From the NCBI RefSeq assembly GCF_011299595.1, contig NZ_CP049867.1:3100001-3164000 (forward strand): 64,000 nt of DNA, given 5' to 3'. Numbering within the stretch: the first letter of the stretch is position 1; every line of letters starts with the position of its first letter. The stretch comes from Nocardioides sp. HDW12B. GTDB lineage: Bacteria > Actinomycetota > Actinomycetes > Propionibacteriales > Nocardioidaceae. Made by a program: the position numbers and the translations under genes. The notes beneath the pieces were generated by a model that was not told the origin of the DNA, made no database searches, and was given only the letters and a program-made list of their open reading frames with translations. This document shows positions 17,911 through 27,900 of the stretch, piece after piece.

Positions 17911-20207
17911 AGGGCTATCTGACCTCCTTCGCTCGGCTCTTCGAGGAGCGTCCCGAGGGCGCACCCGTTGTCGAGAGGATCAAGATCCCCTTGATTCAGC
18001 GCGACTACGCCCAGGGTCGCCCTGGCCCAGTCGTCGAGGAGATTCGCACCAATTTCTTGGAGGTGCTCCTCAATGCTGTCGCCGGCGTCGAGCCAACTGG
18101 GCTTGACTTCGTCTACGGCAAAGTCGACCAGGGAACCTTTCAGCCCCTCGACGGGCAACAGCGCCTCACTACGTTGTTCCTACTCCACTGGTACCTAGCG
18201 TCACGCGCGGAACAGCTCGATCCGGGAGCGCCTTGGACCCGCTTCTCCTACGCCACTCGCGTCAGCGCGCGCCGATTTTGCAGTCGACTCGTAAAACATG
18301 CCCTCCCGCTCCTGCCTCCCGAGAAGCCGCCGTCCGAATGGATCGTCGATCAGTCTTGGTACCTGCACGTCTGGCGCGACGACCCGACGATCCAGTCGAT
18401 GCTCGAGATGGTTGACGCCATCGAGCGAGAACTCCTGCGACTGCATCCAACCCTCGATCCACGCGTTGCCTGGGACCTGCTTACCAGCGCGAAGCCCCTG
18501 GCCATCTCGTTCTACCTACTTCCTCTCGACGACATGGAGTCCGAAGAGGACCTCTACATCAAGATGAACTCGCGCGGGAAGCCGCTGACCTCCTTTGAGA
18601 CATTCAAGGCCCTCTTCGAGAAAGACATCACGCACTCGCCTTGGGTTGACGATCTGGGGCGCAAGCGCTCCGTTTCGTTCGCGCACAGGATCGACGGTTC
18701 ATGGTCCGACCTCTTCTGGAAGTTCCACGGAGGCGACAACCTCGTTGATGACGAGTTCGTCCGATACATGGACTTCGTCACGCAAATCTGCGAACTTCGC
18801 GAGGACCGCGTCGTCAAAGGGCGTCTCGGCGACCGCGCACGCCAGGTCTTCGGCGAGGGGAACATGCGCGCGGAGGATCACCTCGACTTCCTTTTCGCCG
18901 CCTTTGACTGTTGGCGCGATGCCGACCACATTGCGCAAGTATTCGATGATCTGTTCGGGCATTTCAGCCCGGGGGAGGATGGCTACGACCCGAAGAAGGT
19001 CATTCTCTTCACGGGCGCCGGCTCGAATCTGTTCGAGCTCTGCATCCGTCACTTCAACAGTCAGGCAAGCCGCAACCCGAACTTCACTCTCCAGCAGACC
19101 TTGCTGCTCTATGCCGTGCTGCTCCATCTAATCGAGCGCACCGACGACTTTCCCCGCCGCCTCCGTATCGTCCGGAACCTGGTGTCTGCACCGGGAGACG
19201 AGATCCGTGGCGACAGGATGCCAGGTCTGGTCCGCGACGTCGAGGTCCTGGTTCGCACCGGGGACCTCGACGAAGTCACTCGGTTCAGTGCCAACCAAGT
19301 CGCTGACGAGTTGAGGAAGCGCAATCACATCGCCCTGGACCCTGGACTTGCACCCACCGTGTTCCGTCTCGAAGATCACGAGCTCCTCCGCGGAACCCTC
19401 ACAGCGTTCGAGGTGGACGCCGAGGAGTTCAACGCAAGAGCGCTGGCCTTCGAGAACGCCTTCACCAAGCGAAGCTCCTGGCCCCATCTGACGGGAGCCC
19501 TACTCGCTGTGGGCGACTACCAGCGCACGCACCCGAAGACCTCCGATTGGCAGTTCGGCACCGTATCGGCAACCAACGAGGGTTCCTGGCGCTACCTCCT
19601 CGCCGAGGGCGATCTGGCAAGTCTCAGCAGCATCCGCTCAGTGCTCGCGAGCTTCCTGGACGGCTTCGTGGCATCGGGGACCAACCTGGAGTCGTACTGC
19701 GACTCCTTGGTCAAAGACGCGATCGCATCGCATGAGGCAGCGCGAAAGCGCGACTGGCGCTACTACCTCCTGAAGCACGAGTCCCTGCGCTCCGGCCGGC
19801 CCGGCATCTATCGAGGCGATCCCGGCTACTCCATGATCATGATGCGCGAAACGCAGGGAAGCCGGATCAACCGCGACCCGATCCTGCTCGGCGTGTGGGA
19901 GTTGGCGGACCCTGGCGATCGAGTCAAGGACCCGTGGTTCTCAGGGGACGCTTCCGCTCCACGCTGGCTGGAACTGATTCAGAGCGGCACCGGCATCCGA
20001 AGCGTGAGCAGGGGGTTCGAACTCCGTCCCCCACAGATTGAAGGGCTCGAGGAGTCGTTCCTCACCATCTGCAACAGTCACGGCGACATCGAGAGCACCG
20101 ATGACGGGCTCCTTCTCAAGATTCCCCAGGAGGCTGGCATCGACAAGACGGATCGTGTCGTCGTCGGTGCTTCATTCCTACAGGAGCTGCTCGCAGTCGG
20201 CCTGTAG
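17907..20207 (+). CDS. Second DUF262 protein of the pair, 766 aa
   Basis: It starts inside the stop of the preceding DUF262 gene (ATGA), so the two are translationally coupled. The N-terminal DUF262 motifs are IPLIQRDYAQGR (27-38) and LDGQQRLTTL (81-90), followed by MNSRGKPLT near 210-220. The long C-terminal half is helical and ends in a beta-rich segment; I see no clear HNH motif there. Two DUF262 proteins in tandem, only the first with an HNH-like C-terminus, suggest a two-subunit restriction-type complex. The substrate, such as modified phage DNA, is unknown. Confidence 0.8.
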   Translation: MKGYLTSFARLFEERPEGAPVVERIKIPLIQRDYAQGRPGPVVEEIRTNFLEVLLNAVAGVEPTGLDFVYGKVDQGTFQPLDGQQRLTTLFLLHWYLASRAEQLDPGAPWTRFSYATRVSARRFCSRLVKHALPLLPPEKPPSEWIVDQSWYLHVWRDDPTIQSMLEMVDAIERELLRLHPTLDPRVAWDLLTSAKPLAISFYLLPLDDMESEEDLYIKMNSRGKPLTSFETFKALFEKDITHSPWVDDLGRKRSVSFAHRIDGSWSDLFWKFHGGDNLVDDEFVRYMDFVTQICELREDRVVKGRLGDRARQVFGEGNMRAEDHLDFLFAAFDCWRDADHIAQVFDDLFGHFSPGEDGYDPKKVILFTGAGSNLFELCIRHFNSQASRNPNFTLQQTLLLYAVLLHLIERTDDFPRRLRIVRNLVSAPGDEIRGDRMPGLVRDVEVLVRTGDLDEVTRFSANQVADELRKRNHIALDPGLAPTVFRLEDHELLRGTLTAFEVDAEEFNARALAFENAFTKRSSWPHLTGALLAVGDYQRTHPKTSDWQFGTVSATNEGSWRYLLAEGDLASLSSIRSVLASFLDGFVASGTNLESYCDSLVKDAIASHEAARKRDWRYYLLKHESLRSGRPGIYRGDPGYSMIMMRETQGSRINRDPILLGVWELADPGDRVKDPWFSGDASAPRWLELIQSGTGIRSVSRGFELRPPQIEGLEESFLTICNSHGDIESTDDGLLLKIPQEAGIDKTDRVVVGASFLQELLAVGL

Positions 20208-20234
20208 CGGCGTACGCCGGAGTCCCGTGCACAC

Positions 20235-20287
20235 CTGACTCCTGAGAGCGGTTGCCAGCCGAGGCACCGCCCGAGCTCAGGAGTCAG
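20235..20287 (+). promoter_or_regulatory. Inverted repeat covering the ribosome binding site of the SSB-like gene
   Basis: A perfect 12-base inverted repeat (20235-20246 and 20276-20287) separated by 29 bases. The right arm contains the AGGAG ribosome site of the gene starting at 20289. In RNA it would hide the site; in DNA it could be a dimer-binding operator. Confidence 0.6.
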
Positions 20288-20288
20288 C

Positions 20289-20717
20289 ATGACAATTCCC
20301 ATCCAGATGAGCCTGCACGGGTTCATCGCCGCTGCACCGCAGATCAACTTCACGAGCAAGGGCGCTGCCCGCTTCTATGCCCGCGTCGGCGTCGAGCGCT
20401 ACCGCAAGGAGGCCGACGGCAGCTTCACCAAGCTGGAGCCGACCTTCCACGACCTCGTCGCCTACGCCAAGACCGCCGAGCGGGCCCACGCCAAGTTCAA
20501 GGTCGGCGACAACTTCGTCGCCTCGGGCTACATCAACGAATACAAGATCGACCGCAACGGTCAGACGCAGGCCCGCGAGGAGTTCGTCGCTCGCAGGATC
20601 GGGCACGACCTCGCGCGCACGAGGTACGACGTCGACCGCACGCCGTCACGTCAGCCGGACCCGCCCGGCGCAGACCTGCCGACGGCCAAGGAGCCGGCCC
20701 AGGTCGTCGCTCTCTGA
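20289..20717 (+). CDS. Single-stranded DNA-binding (OB-fold) protein-like, 142 aa
   Basis: ATG at 20289 follows AGGAG by 6 bases. The N-terminal ~110 residues have the SSB pattern: a GFI strand near residue 12, F-YARVGVERY near 29-37, a loop, then AKFKVGDNFVASGYI near 62-77. The C-terminus is a polar tail lacking the acidic DDDIPF-type tip of housekeeping SSB. SSB-like genes are common in the core of actinobacterial integrative elements and probably protect element DNA during excision or replication. An inverted repeat overlies its ribosome site. Confidence 0.75.
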   Translation: MTIPIQMSLHGFIAAAPQINFTSKGAARFYARVGVERYRKEADGSFTKLEPTFHDLVAYAKTAERAHAKFKVGDNFVASGYINEYKIDRNGQTQAREEFVARRIGHDLARTRYDVDRTPSRQPDPPGADLPTAKEPAQVVAL

Positions 20718-20730
20718 AGGCGGGGTGACG

Positions 20731-21327
20731 ATGACCACCGACAGCGAGCAGGCCGCCCAGTTCGCGTCGATGGAGCCGGACGACTGCATGGCCGGTGCCG
20801 TCCACCCGAGCGGCAGTCCCGTCCTTTCCGGGGCTGTCGACTCGAATGAGGAGGAGGCACTTCACCCGATCAACTGGAACCTGCTCACCGCCGACGAGGC
20901 CGAGGCTGAGTGGCTCGACCTCAACGCGTGGGTGCACTGGCTGCGCGCGACGTACGGCTTGCCGCCGACGGTGATCCCGCCGTTCTGGCACCGGCATGAC
21001 GAGCTGGTCTGGGAGCTCTCGGCGCTGCACATGCACTGGCTCAACGCCTACGACCAGGACGGCAGCCCCTCCGCACCGCTGGCGTGGCATCGCGACTTCG
21101 CTGACGCCCGCAATCGCCTGCGGGAGTGGGTGTCGACTTGCGGCACGAAGCTCGATCGCAACCGCCCCACCCGGCTCACCACCTGGCCAGGTGAAGAGCC
21201 AGCCGAGCCCGGCGTCGAGGTCGCGATCGAGCACCGGGAAGCCGACTTCTGCGCCTACGTCATGGAAGACGTGGCCGCCCGGCAACGTATCGAAGACCGC
21301 GCTCGAGCGGTCGCCGGAGCCTCCTGA
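20731..21327 (+). CDS. DUF4913 family mobile-element protein, 198 aa
   Basis: ATG at 20731, 13 bases after the SSB-like stop, with AAGGCGGGG upstream. Residues about 65-120 match the DUF4913 pattern: a W-x-L stretch, FWHRHDELVWELSALH, and a following W-x-AY. These proteins are common on actinobacterial plasmids and integrative elements and have no established function. It belongs with the SSB-like gene in the element core, which is more GC-rich by eye than the cargo to its left. Confidence 0.7.
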   Translation: MTTDSEQAAQFASMEPDDCMAGAVHPSGSPVLSGAVDSNEEEALHPINWNLLTADEAEAEWLDLNAWVHWLRATYGLPPTVIPPFWHRHDELVWELSALHMHWLNAYDQDGSPSAPLAWHRDFADARNRLREWVSTCGTKLDRNRPTRLTTWPGEEPAEPGVEVAIEHREADFCAYVMEDVAARQRIEDRARAVAGAS

Positions 21328-21442
21328 CCCTGCACAAACCGTCCAACCACCGTTCCGTCCAGATCGCCGGCAACACGACCCCGGCCATTCGACCGGTCGG
21401 CCACACGGTGAATGACCAGCCCATCACGCGGAAGGAACCGCC

Positions 21443-21739
21443 ATGTTGCTCGCCCACGCTGTCACTCTGGCCGGGGCCCGCTCCTACCTCGCAGCTCTCG
21501 CCGACCAGGCTCTGACGTTCGACGCCTCCGTCGAGTACGAGCGCGTCCTGCTCCAGGTCGACTTCCTACACGGGGACTTCATCCCCGGTATCGCCCGCGT
21601 TCCCGCCTACGGCCGCGACGTCCTCTTCGACGTCGCCTACGCCGCCATCGAGGAGCTGGCCGCACACGGCGTCGACCTGTTCTCCGTCGAACTGCTGCTC
21701 GACATGCTGGAGATGGCCTGGGCGAAGGACTTGCCCTGA
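21443..21739 (+). CDS. Hypothetical mobile-element protein, 98 aa
   Basis: ATG at 21443 with GGAAGGA upstream; the stop overlaps the next start (TGATG). The protein is small, acidic and helical, with no cysteine cluster or membrane segment. I do not recognise the family. Its position between DUF4913 and a larger unknown gene suggests an element maintenance function. The gap before it (21328-21442) holds nothing I can name. Confidence 0.6.
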   Translation: MLLAHAVTLAGARSYLAALADQALTFDASVEYERVLLQVDFLHGDFIPGIARVPAYGRDVLFDVAYAAIEELAAHGVDLFSVELLLDMLEMAWAKDLP

Positions 21740-23046
21740 TGTACGGCGAGAACAGCGGCCACCTGCGCCACGCCCTCGGCGTTCTCGCCCGCGAGCACCG
21801 CATCCAGCAACGACTCGGTGGCAAGGGCACCCACACTCTCCCTGAGACCACGACCGTCGAGGAACGAGAGGAACTGGGCAAACAGATCCGCCGCTACCGG
21901 CAGTGCGTCCTGACCTGGAGCCTCCAAGCCGCGGATGCCGCTAACCCGCGCATCCACCTCGAGGGCACCACCGGACGATCCCGTGGCCCTGCCGAACACC
22001 TGCGGTACCGACTCACCGAAGCACTCTCCGCGTCCAGCGCCGAGCTCGCCCACGGCGACGAACTCGTCACCAAACAGCCGTTTGCGACCGTCGAATCCTG
22101 GCGACAAGCCGCCCGCGCCGCCGCACTGGGTGAACACGACCTCGCCGGCGGGGCCGGACCCGGCGGGCTCAGCGAGCAGCAGCGCATGACCGTCCTCAAG
22201 GACGCCGCCGACATCGTGCGTGGCCTGGTCGCGCTCGACCGCCGGTACGAAGGGGTGCCCGGATGGGAAAGGCTCCTCAACCAGGGGCGGCTCGGCCGTG
22301 CGGCCGAGGCGTGTGCCGCGATCGCCGGATGCGATGAAGCTGACTACACCGTCGACCAGCTCGGCTGGCAACCCATACCCCGACCGGTGGACGGCCCGGC
22401 CATGCCCGGCCTGGCCGGAGTGATTCAGGCGCAGTACAACCTGCTGCTCCACCTCATCGAACTCCCCGACGCACGCAGTCTGCGCGTGGTCATGGACTCT
22501 CAACGCGTCGTCGCACATGAAGCCGCCACACGCATTGGTGACGTCGAGCCTGAGCTTGCCGCGAGGTGGATCACCCGCAGGCAGACCTACAGCAAGCTCG
22601 TCCAGAAGACGCGTGACCTTGGCGGCATTCTCGGCAAACCGGACGCAGCTAACCAAGGCGCCATCGCCGCGGGTCGCGCCGAGAAGCTCGGCCGCGAGTC
22701 GCTGACCGACACCACGCAGTTGCGACAGCTCGACCGCATCTTCAGCCACATCGACGAACGGGTCTGCGCCGCGGTCGAGCACGGCATCAAGGAACGCCTC
22801 TACTTCCTGCGAGTTCCGTTCCCTCGCGTGGACGATCGCAGCCCCGGGATGGTGAAAGGTCTGCGGCACCGCTACGTGCCCATCACCTCACCCGTCCAGA
22901 CCGACGTGCTCAGCATTGTGCGCCACGAACTCCGGCCGGCTCCGATCAAGCCGGCCACGCCCAGGGGTGCCGCGCGGAGCCGCCTCGACTTCGAAGCTGC
23001 GCTCCGGCACCGCCCGGGCGACCCTCACCCACCGATGGCGATTTGA
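21739..23046 (+). CDS. Hypothetical mobile-element protein, 435 aa
   Basis: ATG at 21739 overlaps the stop of the 98-aa gene by one base, which favours this start over the longer open frame from 21412. The protein is helical throughout and soluble, with arginine- and alanine-rich helices. No ATP-binding, nuclease or relaxase motif is visible. Its place upstream of the integrase suggests a replication or transfer accessory, but that is only context. Confidence 0.6.
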   Translation: MYGENSGHLRHALGVLAREHRIQQRLGGKGTHTLPETTTVEEREELGKQIRRYRQCVLTWSLQAADAANPRIHLEGTTGRSRGPAEHLRYRLTEALSASSAELAHGDELVTKQPFATVESWRQAARAAALGEHDLAGGAGPGGLSEQQRMTVLKDAADIVRGLVALDRRYEGVPGWERLLNQGRLGRAAEACAAIAGCDEADYTVDQLGWQPIPRPVDGPAMPGLAGVIQAQYNLLLHLIELPDARSLRVVMDSQRVVAHEAATRIGDVEPELAARWITRRQTYSKLVQKTRDLGGILGKPDAANQGAIAAGRAEKLGRESLTDTTQLRQLDRIFSHIDERVCAAVEHGIKERLYFLRVPFPRVDDRSPGMVKGLRHRYVPITSPVQTDVLSIVRHELRPAPIKPATPRGAARSRLDFEAALRHRPGDPHPPMAI

Positions 23047-23077
23047 TCAGGCGCCAGCGAGCGAGCTGGGGGTCTAC

Positions 23078-24275
23078 TCATCCGACGTCATCGCCGAGCT
23101 CCTTCGGCGCGAGCGCTTCCAGAATCTCGGCGGTCACGGGGTTCACCTTCTCATCGGGCTCGATGTAGTGCTGCTTGGTGATCTCCGAGGAAGTGTGACC
23201 GAGCATCTCGGCAGCGAGGTCAGCACCGCCCGCACGGTCAATCACGGTGGCGACTGTCCGTCGGAACGAGTGCGGCGTCACCCCCTGATGCCGGCTTCGT
23301 CGAGCACGGCGCGCAGTCGCCGGCGCACGTTGTTGGTCGTCAGCGGCGTGTGGTTTCGGCTGAAGAAGACCAGGTGCTCAGGCTCTTCTCCCGCGATCAG
23401 CACCAGTCGCTGGCGGAGCACCTCAGCAGCGAAGGACGGCACGGAAACTGTCCGGGTCGACTTCTGCGACTTGGGGTGGTGCTGACGATGGGTGGGCTTG
23501 CCGTTCGGGGACACGACGGTTCCGCAGATGCGCACCGTCGCCGGGGTAACGGTGACATCGACGTCGCACTTTCGGATCGCGAGCACCTCGCCGATGCGCG
23601 CCGAGGTCCCGAGCATGACCTCGATGATCTGCTCCACTGCCCGTCCGGTTTGGGGCCAGCGAGTCCGGACGCACGCCTCCACGACCGGACCGCGCTACGG
23701 ATGGCCTCCACTTGCTCGACGGTCAGGGCCATCGCGGTAGTCGGTGGCTTTCGGAGACGTGCGGTGTCGCGCACCGGGTTCTTGGCGATGGCCTCGTAAC
23801 GCACCGCCAGCCCCAACGCGAGGCTCAGCACGGTCCGCGCCTGCTTGGCCGTGCTGTAGCTCTTTGTGGTCGCCAGTGTCTTGATGAACTGGTCGACTCG
23901 GCTCACCGTGATCTCTCTCAGGGAGAAGTGCTCGAAGGCCGGCAGGACAAGCTGACGCATGTTGCGCTCGTAGAGAGCGCGCGTGCTCGGAGCGAGCTTG
24001 CCTTCCAGGTCGAGGTCGCCGAGCCAGACGTCGACCAGGCGGCCGAACGAGCTGTCCGGGCCGAGTTCGCCGATCCCTCGCGCCGAACCCCTCCGGTTGG
24101 CGAGCTTCTCCTTCAGGCGGTGCTCGGCCAGCTTCCTGGTGGAGTCGCTGGCCTCGACTCTGCGGACCTGGCCGTCGTGGTCGCGGAAACGGACGCGCGC
24201 GCGAACGGTGCCGTTCGGCATGTTGGTGAACTCGATTGCGCCGAAGGTCCCGATCGGGGTGCGAGGTCTAGCCAC
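23078..24275 (-). pseudogene. Tyrosine (phage-type) integrase with two frameshifts
   Basis: GTG at 24275 starts an integrase whose N-terminal arm and core-binding domain are intact to about 23650. The catalytic domain (TSARIGEVLAIR with the first Arg) continues in another frame, from the point where PDGQ meets VEQIIEV near 23640. It then stops near 23280 after DEAGIRG, while the box-II part (TPHSFRRTV, then EMLGHTS and QHY with the Tyr nucleophile) continues in a third frame to 23078. Each break fits loss of one base; the second is in a run of G at about 23282-23286. The product would be inactive unless these are assembly errors. Confidence 0.8.
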
Positions 24276-24281
24276 GGCACG

Positions 24282-24512
24282 TCACCTCTTCTCCGCGGAG
24301 CGACCGGGCGCAGTCTCGCGCTGGTTCTCGATCCAGTCGCGGACGTCGGAGACGGCGAACTTCAGGTGGCGACCCATCCGGATGCAGACCGGACCGCGTC
24401 CGGTCTGGCGCCATTCGTAGATCGTCTTGATCGGCACGCCGAGGTACTCGGCGAGCTCGTCGATGCTCAGGAGCGGGTCGAGCCCACTCAACGGGTTGGT
24501 GTCGGTCCTCAT
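24282..24512 (-). CDS. AlpA/MerR-type HTH excisionase-like protein, 76 aa
   Basis: ATG at 24512 is chosen because the winged-HTH core begins soon after (LSIDELAEYLGVP, then TIYEWR and a GR-x-KF wing). An ATG at 24527 is also possible and the frame stays open to 24599. It ends 6 bases before the integrase GTG, so the two are cotranscribed, as expected for Xis-Int pairs. It would bind the attachment sites and favour excision. Confidence 0.8.
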   Translation of the reverse strand: MRTDTNPLSGLDPLLSIDELAEYLGVPIKTIYEWRQTGRGPVCIRMGRHLKFAVSDVRDWIENQRETAPGRSAEKR

Positions 24513-24655
24513 GCACGTCAGGTGCATGCTCCACACCGGACGGTTCGGCAATGTTTGGAGGGAGTAGGGAGCAGCCGGAGCGCGGAGCGCCGGGGACACC
24601 TACGAGATAGTGAAAACGGAGGGTTTCCGGAGGGAGGTTCAAGTCTCAAATGCTT

Positions 24656-24690
24656 TCTGGCCCGGGATTCGCACTGAATCCCGGGCCAGA
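24656..24690 (-). terminator. 15-bp perfect hairpin downstream of tRNA-fMet
   Basis: Arms 24656-24670 and 24676-24690 pair perfectly around a 5-base loop, starting 1 base after the encoded CCA. Read leftward it is a strong stem with only a weak T-rich tail, as usual in high-GC bacteria. It also lies where an attachment site would be expected, so its origin (chromosome or island) is open. Confidence 0.7.
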
Positions 24691-24691
24691 T

Positions 24692-24768
24692 TGGTAGCGG
24701 GGGCAGGATTTGAACCTGCGACCTCTGGGTTATGAGCCCAGCGAGCTACCGAGCTGCTCCACCCCGCG
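24692..24768 (-). tRNA. Initiator tRNA-fMet (CAT)
   Basis: A 77-base gene including encoded CCA. The anticodon CAT lies at 24732-24734 (reverse strand). The initiator hallmarks are present: an unpaired first acceptor position (C against U) and three G:C pairs at the base of the anticodon stem. The 3' end faces the integrase, so this gene is the likely integration target of the island. Confidence 0.95.
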
Positions 24769-24918
24769 TCGGTAGACCAAACGTTACTAGGGCCAGCGCC
24801 AGGCTCCAAATCGAGCCGTCGTGAGGCTGGACACGGCACCGGCCCGCCGCGACCGCGCGGGTGCACGGTCGTCGACGGGCCGGGGTGTCGACGGGCTCGA
24901 CCACCCTGGTCGTGGCGA

Positions 24919-27900
24919 CTACTCCTCCTCGGAGGCCGCCTGGGCCTGCTTGACGAGTTCCTCGGCCTGCTCGGTGAGCTCCGCGTAGCGCACGGTGTCG
25001 CCGTCGGTCAGGGCCTGGTCGGCCTCGGCGAAGGTGTCGACGGCCTGCTGGAGCAGGTCGAGGACCTCCGGCGACAACGTGCCGGTGCCGCCGCTGTCCT
25101 CGCCGCCACCGTCACCGGTGTCAGTGCCACCTCCGGTGTCCGAGCCGTCCTCGTCGTTGCCGCCCGTGTCCTCCTCGGTCAGCTCACCGGACTCGAGCAC
25201 GTCGTTCAACGCCTCGGTCAGCGTGGTGCCGAAGCCGGCGTTGCGGCCGAAGGAGGCCAGCACGAACTGCAGCACCGGGTACGAACCCTCACCGGTCTCC
25301 TGCAGCGCGTAGACCGGCTGCACGTAGAGCAGACCACCGCCCACCGGCAACGTCAGCAGGTTGCCGTCGAGGATCTGGGAGTTCTGCTTGATCGGCAGCA
25401 GCGCGTCCTGGATGTTCGCGTCGGCAGAGAACGTGTTCGCGATCTGCGACGGGCCCTGCACCTGGGTGGTGTCGGGCAGGCGCAAGATGCGGAACTGGCC
25501 GTAGTTCTCGTCCCGCGCGTCGGAGTTCACCGCCACGAACGAGGCGAGGTTCTGCCGGTTCGTCGGGGTGAAGACGCTGGTGAGCGAGAAGACCGGGTCC
25601 TCGACCGGTAGGTCGGCGGTGTCCGTGGCGTCCTCGCTGGTGGCGTCCTCCTCGGTCGCGGGAGCCGGAGGCATCTGCACCGAGAGCCGGTACGGCGGCT
25701 GCATCTTCACGGTCTCGGCCGGGTCCTCGGGCACCTGCCAGCGGTCGGTGCCGCGGTAGAACTCCTGAGCCGCGGTGACGTGGTACTGCGCCAGCATGTA
25801 GCGCTGGGTCTTGAACATGTCCTCGGGGTAGCGCAGGTGCGCGGCCAGCTCGTCGGAGATGTTCTCCCGCGGGGTGACGGCGTCGGGGAAGACCGCCTTC
25901 CACGCGTCGAGGATCGGGTCCTCCTCCCACTCGTAGAGGACGACCTCGCCGGTGTAGGCGTCGACGGTGGCCTTGACCGAGTTGCGGATGTAGTTGATCT
26001 GGTCGGTCGGCAGCGTGACGTACGACGTCGAGCTGGTCAGCGCGTCGCTGGTCATCTCCTGGAACGACTCGCGCTCGGCGTTCGGGAAGCGGTCGGTCGT
26101 GGTGTAGCCGTCGAGGATCCACTGGACGCGCCCGTCGACCACGGCCGGGTAGGGGTCGCCGTCGACGGTCAGCCACGGCGCCACCTTCTCCACCCGCTCG
26201 CGGGGCGTGCGCTCGTAGAGCACCTGCGAGCCCGAGTTCACCCGGTTCGACAGCAGGAAGTTGGGCTCGCCGAACTTCAGCGCGTAGAGCACCTTGTTGA
26301 CGAAGCCGCCCACCGGCACTCCGGTGCCCTTCTCGGTGTCGAACGTCGTGTTGCCACGCTCGCCCGAGGCCTCCTCGGGGATGTCGAGCTCGACGTCCGG
26401 GTCGCCGTCCTCGGCCTTGCCGACCACGGAGTACTCCGGGCTCTTCTCGCCGAAGTAGATGCGGGGCTCGTAGCCCTGGTCGGTCAGGTCGGACAGCTCA
26501 CCGCGCGGAGGCAGGTCCTCCTCGGCCCACGGCGGCTCGTCCGGGTTCGACGGGGTGCCGCCGTCGGCGGTCCGGTTGTTGCCGAACGCCGCCACCAGCC
26601 CGTAGCCGTGGGTGTAGACGGTGTGCTCGTTGGCCCAGTTGCGCTGGTCGTCGACCAGGCCGTCCTGGTCGAGCTCGCGCACGCCCATCACGAGGTCGCG
26701 GGTCTCGCCGTTGATCTCGTAGCGGTCGACGTCGAGCACCGGCGCGACCGAGTAGTAGCCACGCACCTGCTGCAGCTGCTCGAACGCGGCGCTGGTGCGG
26801 GCCGGGTCGATCAGCCGGATGCCGGGCAGCGAGTCGGCGCTCTTGCGCAGCTGGTCCTTGGTCACCGAGACGGTGGCGTCGTACTGCTGCTCGGCCACGT
26901 CGTCGATGTTGTACGCCGCGCGCGTCGCCTCGATGTTCGCGGCCAGGAACCGCTCCTCCTTGTCCGGCTCGGACGGCTTGACCTGGAACTGCCACACGAT
27001 GCCGGGCCACACCGCACCCAGCAGCACCGCGGAGAGCACGAGCAGGCCGAGGCCGGCGCCGGGCAGCAGCCAGGTGCGGCGGAAGACGTTGGCGAAGAAC
27101 AGCAGCGCGCAGATGAGCGCGATGAACATCAGGATGTTCTTCGACGGCAGGATCGCGTTGAAGGCGGTGTAGTTGACGCCGGTGAAGCGCCGTCCCTGGT
27201 CGGTGGTGAGGTCGAAGCGGTCGAGCCAGTAGTCGACGGCCTTGAAGAGCACGAAGAGACCCAGCAGCACCGAGAACTGCACCTGCGCGGCACCGGAGAC
27301 CTTGTCGGTGCGCGACTGCAGGGCGATGCCGCCGAAGAGGTAGTGCACGACGATCGCGGCGACCAGGCCGAGCACCACGGTCATCATCGCGAAGTTGACG
27401 ACGTAGTGCAGCCACGGCAGGTCGAAGACGAAGAAACCTATGTCACGGTCGAAGTACGGGTCCTCGGCGCCGAAGTCGCCGCCGTTGCGCCACAGCAGGA
27501 AGGAGCGCCACTGTCCGGCGGCCGAGCCGCCGGCGACGAGCGCCAGCAGGCCGGCGACGGCGATGACCACCCACGCGCGCAGCGGCTCGACGACCTCGCG
27601 GTAGCGCTCGAGGTTGGCCTCCGACGGCATCGCGCGGAACGGCGGCCGGTGCCGGAAGGCCAGGACCACGTTGGCGGCCACGAAGCCGCCCATGACCAGG
27701 CCGAAGCCGATGAACAGCAGCACCCGGGTGGTCAGCACGGTCGTGAAGACGTCACCGAACCCGACGCTGTTGAACCACAGCCGGTCGGTCCACAGCCCGG
27801 TGAAGGCGGAGAGGACGAAGAACCCGACCACGAGCACCACGGCGGTGATGCCGAGGGCGCGGGAGCGCTGCGGGCGCGGGGGCGGCGCCGTACGCCGGGG

